A stretch of 64,000 nt of DNA, taken from NCBI GenBank assembly GCA_917880885.1, contig OU862933.1:7177452-7241451 (forward strand). The letters run 5' to 3'. Under the pieces are notes generated by a model that did no database searches, was not told the DNA's origin, and saw only the letters and a program-made list of their open reading frames with translations. Shown here piece after piece: positions 11,137-23,100 of this stretch. The stretch is from Limnephilus marmoratus. Taxonomy: Eukaryota > Arthropoda > Insecta > Trichoptera > Limnephilidae. The first letter of the stretch is position 1, and each line of letters starts with the position of its first letter. Position numbers and translations under genes: made by a program.

Positions 11137-14100
11137 TGATTATGGTGCTGATTTTAACAAAATAAAATTTTATAATATTCTTATTATTATTACAATTTAC
11201 AAGTTCAAGTATATTACATTGAATTTAGTAATATAGACGCTGTACATTATAATGATTTATGATCAATAAGATGGATCAAGGAAAAAAATATTTATGAGAT
11301 GTACTATTTTTGGTATGCCTCGTTATTCTCTTGTGCCATTCGTGTGGAAAACATTCTTTTTTTTTTTAAATGATTTTCGGCTATGTAATTATCGTTTTTT
11401 CACACCTATAAAATTATGTCCCGTCTTTCCGGTTTATAAAAAATGGTCTGATTTTTAGGTTTGAAATTTTCAAAAAATCTCCAGGGTTTCAAAAATACTT
11501 CTTAGAATATTTGCCTAAACCGGAAAAAAATTAAAAAAAATGTGATGCAAGTGGCCTATTGTTTGTATTTTCATTAAAGTATAATATTATTAAAAAACTT
11601 AATTTTTAAATGTACTTCTCATTTGAGGAAGAGCTAATATGAATTCAACTGTTTATATTTGAAGTAGAGTCCTATTAGACTTAAATTATTAGACACACTT
11701 AGGCCCTTCTAACGCAAGTATCCGATACATGACGATTCAAGTACCTTGGCGACAACTACCACACAATGACACAGAGGTTCATACAAAGACACACGTTGAC
11801 GACATTTTGAAAACACATCGGCGACGTCAGTTTCCCGCTAAATGTCATTGAGACTTTAAACATGGCATCACTTGTGTCAGACGTTTTGTAACAATGCATG
11901 CGATTTAGTTTAGATTGATGGTAGAAACAAAACAGTCCACAAATAATCTTTTTTTATTTTTTTAAAAAGAAAGACAAACAATCCTAGGTTACAATTAACC
12001 TAAAATCTCCTACTACCACCTAAGTAAGCGGAAAATGTTGCTTGTGTCATAATGGAGGTCTTAGCCAGCCGAGGAATTGAACATGCGACGCCCGTGTGGG
12101 ACCCAAACGCAATGCCAACTCAGCCACTGACCGGTCCAGAATGTCACAATATTATAAAAATTACAGCTATAGCAACTGTTTGGTTGTGGGTGAGATTATG
12201 AAAGCATTCTAGATTTGACATTTCAAGAATTCAACAATGATTGGTGGCGATGCGGGCTTGTGATCCTTATGTACAGACTGTGCGTGATAAGTTGTTTGTG
12301 AAGTGAGAACACAACACGAGTATCGGATACTTGCATATCCCTATGAAAGAAGGGGCTTTTGCACTTTATCAATCAGTTTTCGCCTTACAGTGTCAGAATC
12401 AAAGTAGAGAGAGTTCCTTGGGGAATGAGTTTTCCCAAGTAAAGCAAATATGTTCAAATTATGCTGAATAGTTAACAATAGTTGTTTTGCAATAGCTACC
12501 AATGGAACGGAGTGCGTGATTACAGTCCTGGACTTCTCTGGAGTGGACATTGGTTCCAGGGGAATCTCCTCGGACCTTGGGCGTGGCATCCTAGGTGAAC
12601 CATCTCTGGATCTGTTGCCTCGGCTGGAAAATAATGCAATAACTTTTAGACCAAGGTTAAGGACTTACAATTTGGGAACAACACATATTTGGATGACTTT
12701 CTGTGAAAATTCAAAAATAATAACTAAACCACATTTTCTGAAATCCATAGGTACTGAAATTTATGAAATTACTCATGCATGTCAGAATTAATGTTACAAC
12801 CACAAATACATAGTTGGAAAATTGCATAAAAATTGGTGTTGTGAAATTTTTAGTTACACAGCAAACATGGCACCATCAGCATCAAAACTTTTTATTTGCA
12901 ATGCATAGAAAAATGCATCGGCTCGGCAGAAGTGGTTTTGCGACACTAGTTTCATCACATTTATATTAAATTAGTTGCATGACATTACTGATGCCTAAAA
13001 ATTGCATGGGTGCACAACAAATTTTGCACAACTAGTTTCGTAATATAACTTCACAGCTACATTACAGCGAGTTAATGATATTATATATATATATAGGCCA
13101 TATTCCATTGGACTGTTAGTATCAAGATTAGACTTCTCACCCATCCCTGCTTCTTGTTCTGTCCCGGTATGTTCCAGGCTGATGTTCTCGGAGCACTCCC
13201 GAGGCTGGACTCTGTCTTCGGTATCCAGCAGCACCGGAAATGCTGGATCTGTGGTGCTCCTTGACTTCGCTGCTGTATATTGGAAAATAAAACTTATAGT
13301 GACATATTCAAAGTAATGTAACATTAAGTCATTTTGCTGACAAGTTCGCTTAAGTAAGTCACTACAAACCCCGCGGAGAAAAGTCTCACAATGGACAGCG
13401 CTGCAAACTGTCACCCTTCGTTCTTTAGCGGACCTTCCTAATATATTAAAGTAAGTCGCTCCAGACCCCACGGAGAAAAGTTTCACAATGGACAGCACTG
13501 CAAACTGTTACCCTTCGTTCTTTACCGGACCTTCCTAATATATTAAAGTAAGTCGCTCCAGACCCTGCGGAGAAAAGTCTCACATTGGACAGCGCTGCAA
13601 ACTGTTACCCTTCGTTCTTTACCGGACCTTCCTAATATATTAAAGTAAGTCGCTCCAGACCCCGCCGTGAAAAGTCTCACAATGGACAGTGCTACAAACT
13701 GTTACCCTTCGTTCTTTACCGGACCTTCCTAATATATTAAAGTAAGTCGCTCCAGACCCCGCCGTGAAAAGTCTCACAATGGACAGTGCTACAAACTGTT
13801 ACTCTTCGTTCTTTACCGGACCTTCCTAATATATTAAAGTAAGTCGCTCCAGACCCCGCCGTGAAAAGTCTCACAATGGACAGTGCTACAAACTGTTACT
13901 CTTCGTTCTTTACCGGACCTTCCTAATATATTAAAGTAAGTCGCTCCAGACCCCGCCGTGAAAAGTCTCACAATGGACAGTGCTACAAACTGTTACCCTT
14001 CGTTCTTTACCGGACCTTCCTAATATATTAAAGTAAGTCGCTCCAGACCCCGCCGTGAAAAGTCTCACAATGGACAGTGCTACAAACTGTTACTCTTCGT

Positions 14101-17100
14101 TCTTTACCGGACCTTCCTAATATATTAAAGTAAGTCGCTCAATCAAAAAGTCTCACAATGGACAGCACTGCAAACTGTTACCCTTCGTTCTTTACCGGAC
14201 CTTCCTAATATATTAAAGTAAGTCGCTCCAGACCCTGCGGAGAAAAGTCTCACAATGGACAGCGCTGCAAACTGTTACCCTTCGTTCTTTACCGGACCTT
14301 CCTAATATATTAAAGTAAGTCGCTCCAGACCCTGCGGAGAAAAGTCTCACAATGGACAGCGCTGCAAACTGTTACCCTTTGTTCTTTACCGGACCTTCCT
14401 AATATATTAAAGTAAGTCGCTCCAGACCCCGCCGTGAAAAGTCTCACAATGGACAGTGCTACAAACTGTTACCCTTCGTTCTTTACCGGACCTTCCTAAT
14501 ATATTAAGGAAGTAGCATCAAATTTATATAACACGACTATTACAACATTCAAATTTTGGACAAATTTAACCCCTCAGGCCTCGGCCATATTTTATCAGAG
14601 GGTCAAAATATTTCTGTTTTGCAATAAAATCCAAATAAATGAAATATTTATGAATGTATCCGATAACTAAAAACTGATTTGGAAAGGTGATGAAATACGT
14701 TTTCAAATTTTATAATTCGAAATAAACATAAAAAAGTTTTAAGAATGGCTCACTAAACATTTTTCTAACAAAAATTACTGATAATCAAAAAAAAATTTAA
14801 AACCTACATAATTTATTAGGAAAATGTATTTTAAACACTATCGTCAACGCATTTTTTAATCACTTCATGAAATAAGAATTAATAAAAAATTCTCATAGTT
14901 TCATAATTTTTTTTTTCAAATTATAGTTTGTAACTTTGGATTCGTAAAGGTAAAGGTGTACATTTTAATTATTTTGCAGTTAACTTTAAGATTTGAATAT
15001 AAAGAGTGGTATTTTCTCTTTCTAACACCATTTAGATCATATTTGTAACCATGATAGTAAGGGAGCCACAACGATGGCGTCTATGAGACCTATAAGAGTT
15101 GTTCCAAAAACCCAACAAATAGATCTGACAGGTTAATAGAAATAGTTATGGTAATTGAGTAATATTGCGTATTTTCTTTCTTTAGGCAATGTTTCGGATA
15201 GCTTTACAGTTTCCATCATCAGGGTGAAGGGTACTTAATGTAAGGATGGGGAAGAACAACACGGTTCGCCTCCGAAAAATCAAATAACATATGTACATAA
15301 TACTCACTGTGAAAATCTTAAATAATAACTCAAAAAAATCTCCTAACAACAGGTTTTGTAAGGACCATTGATAAAAAAATACATCATTCAAATAAAAATT
15401 ATTTGTAGGTCATAAAAAGGCATGTCTATTAACTTACGCTTTCTGCACCGCATTGCTAAAGTAGGAGCCAGCAGATTCACGCTCATACCCTGGAACTGGA
15501 GGAGTCACACTGCCCGAGTTGCCTCCACTAGAGTCCTGCCTGTTAGAAAAGAATTTAAAAACGCTGTAAGAAAAGAATATACAAGTGTTAATTTTAAAGT
15601 TTTAGTATGTAGTGCTCATTTGACGTGCACATAACACATAGCAGTACAGTGCCACCTCACAAGACGCATGGCTAAGCGATATTACTTATAATCTTTACCA
15701 CCAAAAGACAACATACACTTAACAATATCAATACTCCTTAGTACGTAGCAAATAAGACAACAAATAAGCCAATCTAGAGAACTCACAAGACAATTGAAAA
15801 AGATCTCAAACGAGCAGGGAAACTACTCAATATGGACAGAAATTCTCTACGTGTGTTTGTAGGACTATATACAGGACACGTCTACTCAGAAGGCACAAGC
15901 AACAATAGGGAGATGAAAGCATTAATGGCTGTAAGAAAATTCATCCATGATATTGATAGACACACTGAGAAAGCTAGTCGAATTTGTAACACGTGCAACT
16001 TCCCTTCCCTACTTATCAAGAATTATTCACATTTTAAATATTGGAACCTACTCAAAGCCTAGCCTCTCCTAGCTATTAAATAGGGCACTGCTACTTCAGG
16101 AGATGACGGCCGGCGTAGTGCAGCGGTAAGGCGCTTGACTAGCATTCCGAAGGTCGCGGGATCGAATCCCGGCGGGGCAAATAAATTTTATTTGATTAAT
16201 TTGTGCATTTCACAATTTATTAATTTAAAATACTATATAGTATATTTGCGGCACGTTCCAGAGTGGAAGATACTCTCAGTATCGCCCTGGTGTAAGGCCA
16301 CCATTCAGAATTGAAACGTTGCTTGAAATGGCTTCTGCCGTGTTTGGTGACCAGATCTGAATAGCCAGGTACATCCCTACCTTCCTCTCCCCTATCTCCT
16401 TCCCCTCCCTACTACCTTCAGCCTCACAACATACCCCAATTGGGGATGCCATAGTCCCACTGGCTCCAGACGGGAGCAGTTGGGACTCTTGTGCGGTATT
16501 CATGTAAAAAAAAAAAAAGGAGATACATGCAACTATTGAGAATGATCAAGACAAAATATCGATTCAAACGTAATATTCCGCCTTAACGGGAAGAAAGCTC
16601 AGATACCTAGGAGACCATGCTGTGCAACCAACAGATTAAAAAAAAAGTATTTTTTTACATGAGTTCTACATGAGGAGGCCCTGAGGAAAATAATTTCCCT
16701 CAGGGCCTATGTCTATGGGGATGCTGTGTGGAGGGGTTTTTTTAGGGAAAGGAAGGAGAGGAGAGTTCTGGGAAGGAAAAGGGTTTAAGGGGTGGTAGGA
16801 ATCTGGGGTTCAGTGTATCCTGGTCATCCGCCTCCAAGACCTAGACAAACCTAATCCCATGAACCCGGGCACCCCTGCTAAATCACCAAATGTAGCGAAC
16901 CACTTGGGGTGACCTATGGCAGAGGTGTTGGTTATCCAATAAAGGTTCCCGGGGCGGCGGTATCCATTCCCGCCTCCCAAATTGAAATAGCCTGATATCA
17001 TTAACCTGTTGAACGTTGGATAGTATTTCGAAAAAAATGCTTGAAAATTTCATAGAAAATTATTTAAAAATAATTCAGAATAGCTACAATAATCAAATAG

Positions 17101-20100
17101 TACCTAGGTCCTAAATTAATATTGGTGCAGGCGATTCTGACTCTGTTCTTCATACAGTTTCTTTGTACATAAGGGATAAAATCGCATTTAAAGAAAAACA
17201 AAGATTTTTTGACACACCAGTGACAGATGAGAGGTTAAACACTCAATGATAACTCTAGTGAGCCTTATTAAAGAGACTTCAATAACGGAATAAGGTGATA
17301 TTACCACTGGCTCTCAAAAAATAAAGGTTGCATAATTAAACACTGGACAGGTATTTTTCAGCTCTCTCACTACCACACATTAAAGCTGGACAACACTTAT
17401 TTAACTGCACAAACTGAGATATTCCTAAAAGCACCAAAAGAATTTTTCTACATACGAGTATCACACATTTGAATGCTGGACAACATTTATAAATGCAGCA
17501 TAAACTAAAAATTGTGTTAGTAGAAGTCTGTCAAATACGAGTAGAAAATATAAAAAGTGGAACCATAAAATTTGTAGGCGGGCAACACCAATTTACCTGT
17601 GAAATATTATTTTAAAGTGCAAAGACAATGAAAATACAGAACCCTGTATACACATTTAAAAATACATTTTTTTGTTCTTAAAAAAAAAAAAAAATTAAAT
17701 CGAAGAAGTACTGTTGTTAAGTTACCTGCTTAATGACATAAATTTGATTAAATCGTGTTTTACAAAGGGATTGGCTTTCATTTAATTTAACATTAGAAGG
17801 AAGGTAGATAGAAAGGAAGAATCATTAATGGTGAGTTTAGTTACACTACTTTTAGACCTGAATGAGTTAAATATATTCAGATCTAAAATTAGAGACATGA
17901 TCCAAAGCCTGGACAATGCTAGTAGGTAAAGCTAATATTTAATAAATGTGAGCAATTTTTAAGTGTGCTTTATATTTTATTACAATATCGTTATTCTTCA
18001 TTATGTTAACACAAAATTGCAAAGATATAATAATAATATAACTTTATGCAATTCTAATTTTGAGATCAGTGGAATGAAAAAAAAATCTTTTTTTTCACTT
18101 TTATGCCTTTTTAATTTTTAATAAAAATGTAGGTCACACAGCTTTAGAATATCACCATGATTATATTTTTAGTATTGCCATTCGAACAACAGTGGCGCCC
18201 TCCTATATTTTCTACTCTTATTTGACAAACTGTAAATGCAGGCGTTTTTCCATCTCTCTCTGCCACGCATTGTTACTAAATGCTGGACAACACTTATCAA
18301 ACCACATTAATCTAAAAAATATGTTACTAAATGCTGGACAACACTTATCAAACCACATTAATCTGAAAAATATGTTACCAAATGCTGTATAACACTTATC
18401 AAATGTTGGGCGGGTATTTTCCTCATCTCTGTCTCTGTCTACCACAAATCAAAGCTGGACAACAATAATAAAACCACACAATCTAAAAAACATGTTACCT
18501 TTCAATTCTCTTTCCCCTGGTAGTGATGGCGCCCGGTGTAGTGTCTTTCTTTAGGGCAGCTGCAAACCCTGGAACTCGGGCCGCTGACGAGGAGAAGAGT
18601 GGACGGTGTTCCGAGGACCTGTGCTGCTGGCCGCCCCGCGAGGAGGTGGAGCCAGCATTGAGCCCTGCGCCCACCGAAGGATGGGACAGTTCGAGCAGAC
18701 GAGCTATCTGCTGCATTTTTTTCTGGCGGGCCCTTTGGCGACCCTAAATAAATGGATTGTTTATGTTTCATTAATTTTCTTGGATCGAAACTAAGTGCAA
18801 ATTGAAGCAAAGCAAATATAGTAAAAAAATTGTAACCCTATGATAGAGTATGATTACTTCTGTGCACAAAAGAAAAGCATATGGAATGAATGTGCCTCAG
18901 TGTAGGCAGACCGAGGAAGAGGTAAATTGATTGTGTGGAAGAGAATTAGAGCATGATGGGAAAGCTTGAGAATTGGTGGGGAATAGCTAGGGACGGGAGC
19001 CAATGGAGAACATTTGTGGAGGACACCAAATCCAGGATCAAATTCTAAAGGATGATTATACACAAACTTTACAAAATGAGACAGTTCATTCGTTATTTGA
19101 CATTATATGTACACACACACATACACGTTTTTGTATTTCGTCAAGCGTCAAGTAGACCGGAGTCGATCAATATCAATTGTCCATTTACGCCATTTATGCG
19201 ATTGACAATTGCTAATTGATCGTTTAGCGAGTCAATTGAAGTGACTGACTATCGAGACCTCGCATTGACGGGGGGAATGAGTATTTTGATTGATCACATA
19301 GATGCCATAGACAATCACCATTGACGCAGCGGTTTGATAGTTTACACTGTGTAATATTCTAGCTACAGCCAGTTTGAAAACATCTTTTGGACAAAGAAAT
19401 ATGAAATTCAATGCGACAAAACTATACAACGCTCTACCAACTCAAACAAAAAAAATAACAGAAATAAATAAATTTAAAACAATGGTAAAAATATGGTTGA
19501 GAGAACAAAGTGAAAAAGAACTATCAAAGATACTGAAGACCATGTAAAGACAACTGGATACTAAATACAAATGTGGAAAAACTACAGGCCGCCTCAGAAC
19601 AGGAAACCCTAGTGAGGAGGACTGTGAAAAAAAAAAAACTTTATAATACCTTAATATAATATAATTTATAAATATATTATGTACAAATTTTGCTACACAT
19701 ACTAATAAAAAAAAAAAAATAAATAAAAATTCAATTGCTCTATCTACAGAGCTCTTTAGAATTCAGTTTCATCACGGAATGAGATGTTTTACTTATAATC
19801 ACATTATATCGCTATTATCCAGAGTTATGGAAAGAAAAATCCAAAGATTATCACTGTATTCGCACACTTTAGGTTGTATTTCCACAAAGTTGATGTCCAC
19901 AAAGCAATTGGGGTGAAAGTATGGACACGTTGGTTGAAGTTCTATCAATCGCACTTAACCCCTCGGGCCTCGCCAATATTTTGTTGTGTCAAAATATTTC
20001 CACTTTAGAATAAAATCCAAATACAGTGAAACCCTTTTGAGAAGTTTTCCAAGGGACCGGAAAAAACAAACTTCTTAACCGCTAGAATGCCGTTCGTGCA

Positions 20101-23100
20101 CCGGTGTGTTTGAGATTTTACACGCGATTTTGACCCTTATGTATAAAGAAAGTGTATGAAGAACACGGTCAGAATCCCTTGCTTTATTATCGCCCTTTAC
20201 CATAGAGAAAACCGCAATGCGCCTGGTCACTCCAAATAATTTATATTAATAATTTACCGGAGCGCGGGAATGTGCGCAGTTCTTGCGCATGCGCGGGAAA
20301 AATTCCTTTAATTACGATTTTGACCTTTCTATTGTACAAAATTTCTCAAGGACACTGTCAGAATCGCTGGACACGAAATGTCATTGGGTGTCATGGATGC
20401 CGTTTTTTGCGAACGCTAATTGGTGGACAACCAACCCCAACTACCCCGGCAAACAAGGGGTTAAGCAGGAAAACCTTATTTGTGGGAAAAATTGAGCCAA
20501 TTTTGGGCCGAGGGACTGAAAAAACCAAACTTTTTAAGCCACGAAACATTTAAGAGGGTTTCACTGTATATATATATTTCTGATTAATACCTTGCTGAGT
20601 CTCTGCTTAGCTGCCATACAGCGGATATGGTCATCGAAGACGAACTTGGCCTGAAGCAGTGGCGGAGCGCTACGAGCGGTGCGGCTCGACTTGCCTTCTC
20701 CGCTGGGGGGACGGTGGATGCGCAGGTGCAGGCAGCGGGAGTCATCCTTGTCACCACTCACCTAGAAACCGAGAAAATAATACAGTGAATGCTTTAGAAA
20801 TCCCTGAGGCGTACATGTGGTAAAACCATGAATGGCCGTGTTAAAAATTTGGAGATTTGAAAAGAATGCAAGGCTTATTATGTAAGCATAATGAATAAGA
20901 TCAAGTAATTAGTGACTTTAGATAATTTAAGATAAATTTAGATAATTTAATAATAACAAAGAAAGAAGAACACATTTTCAATTTGGGAGACGGGTACCGC
21001 CGCCCCGGGAACCGTTTATTGGATAAACAAAACCGCTACCACAGGTCACCCCAAATGGTTCGCAATATTTGATGACTTAGCAGGGGTACCCGGGTTCATA
21101 GGTTCATTTGGTCTTGGCAGGCTCGGAACATCGCCTTGCACCGCAGTGGGAGGGTTGGATTCATATGTCCATTACTCCTGGACACACTGACCCCCAGATT
21201 CCTAACCACCCCTCATACCCTTTTCCTTCCCAGAACGTCCTCTCCTTCCTTTTTTTAAAAAGACCCTTTACACAGCATCCCCAAAGATGACATCGGCCTT
21301 GAGGGGAATTATTTTTCAGCATGGAAATATCATAAAAAAAATATATAAATGAAGTGAACAGTAGTTGGGGATGTCAAGGAAGACATGGCTTATTCAAGTG
21401 AATCAAATGCTCGAGTTAGGTCACATCAAGAGCAAGGGCGGCTGGTTGAACAGTGCGTTTGTGTGCAGCACTGGTAAATTATATCGTCTAAAATTACTTT
21501 ATAATATCTCACCGAAAAATATAAAATCTATGAATTTCATTAAAAATATCACCTACCAATATAATGCATAATATAATATGAATCAGGGAGAGCAAATTCT
21601 CAAAGTTCCGCGCGAATTTACCCTGTCCGGTGTGCAGGCCAATTGCAAGCGGAACGAATTATGTTTTTGTATCGAATATCCCAAGCATCGCCAGCGCGCA
21701 ACGCCGGCCATATGTATGAAAAATTAAGCAATATCAGTGTGCCACCCGACGGCCTTTATCATACAAACTTAAATTTGGATTTAAGGCCAAAATACTTAAC
21801 CAAACTGAATAATTCTTTTTTTAATCAAAAGGTACAGCAAATACCTAAATTTTACATATATTTGCTTTTTATTGATTGGTGTTTTAAATTATAAAACGCA
21901 AATCATTAAGGAATACAATTTTTTCATAGGTAACTTTGACAATTTTGCCCTCGTGCTGTTTATACATTGTTTATAAATACTGTTTGTATCCTGCTTAAAA
22001 TGAAATATAAAACTAACTAACCAACCATCACGCCGTTTCCCCACAGAGGTAGGCAGAGAGGACGGACCGCCAAATAACTCGGTCTTGGCACACACTCTTT
22101 GCCTCACTAACATTCATACATCGTCTCATACATTCTCTTCTATTATTCCGACTTTCGACATGACCCGACTCAAGTATCTGATTCACTTGCTCGTGCCATG
22201 TCTTCCTCGGGCGTCCCCGACTTCTTCTACCATTCACATTTGCATCGTATATTCTTCTTACACTACTTTCAAATTTATTTTATTTTATGAAATATTTTAT
22301 TTTATTTTATGAAATATAAAATAAAATAAATTAAACATTGTAAAAAAAAAAGAATTTTTTGGGTTGAAATTTAAGATTTAGTGTTTTTATTTTCTTAGTA
22401 CCGAAAAATAATTTTTTTAATTAAAAAGCGATATGTAGTAGTTTTCGCACTTCGAAAACAGCTTAAAATAGATCTTCTCTCCTAATAAGATTAGTGGGAT
22501 CATTTTTACCTATTGTTGCTTAGTAATCGTTATCTCATAGTTACGGATTATCAGTGAACCACCACGTTTTCAGGGCAGCGGCTGCCACTGATCAAGAGTC
22601 AAAATAAAAAAAAATCGTGAATGGTGATGCAAGTTAGTTAATATAAATTGACAGCGATACTGTACTACACCTACAGAGGAGACAGATTAAATGGTGTTTG
22701 AATTCATCAAAAACAGTTACTAACCTCCAAATCTTGAAGATTTCCAACCAGTTTAGCAACGCCCCATCCCAGCCTTTTCTGCTCTGGCTCCACCAGAATG
22801 ATCTGTATTGGATCTATGACCATGAACCTTCGAGACTTTTGACCATCTTTCAGGACAATGGTGCAGGCAATGAGATCAGAATTATCTGAAAAAAAGAGAC
22901 ACTAATTAATAAAGGAAATAATATATATCTTTATACGACCTCCGTAGTCCAGTGGGTAAGTCTCTTGACTCACAGTCCGGAGGTTGCGGGTTCAAACCCG
23001 GCATGCGCAAATAAATTTTATTTGATTAATTTGTGTTATTTCACAATTAATTCATTTAAAATAATATATAGTATATTTGCGGCATGTTCCAGAGTGGAAG

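Larger units (their letters stand above)
9720..11561. mobile_element. DNA element with CAATAGGCCACTTGCAT ends, hosting a LINE
   Basis: CAATAGGCCACTTGCAT at 9720 and the inverse ATGCAAGTGGCCTATTG at 11545-11561. No transposase is seen. A truncated LINE (10102-11137) is inserted inside. Confidence 0.6.
19955..20590. mobile_element. TTAACCCCTCGGGCC element, interrupted
   Basis: TTAACCCCTCGGGCCTCGCC start, then GTCAAAATATTTCCACTTTA and AAAATCCAAATA as in the copy at 14566. It is interrupted at the TA of CCAAATA by the element at 20024-20566. Confidence 0.55.

Noticed and set aside
13141..13272. Alternative frame [19 protein letters not shown] in exon 14
   Set aside because: Open, but it cannot be joined in phase to exon 13 with the available AG sites.
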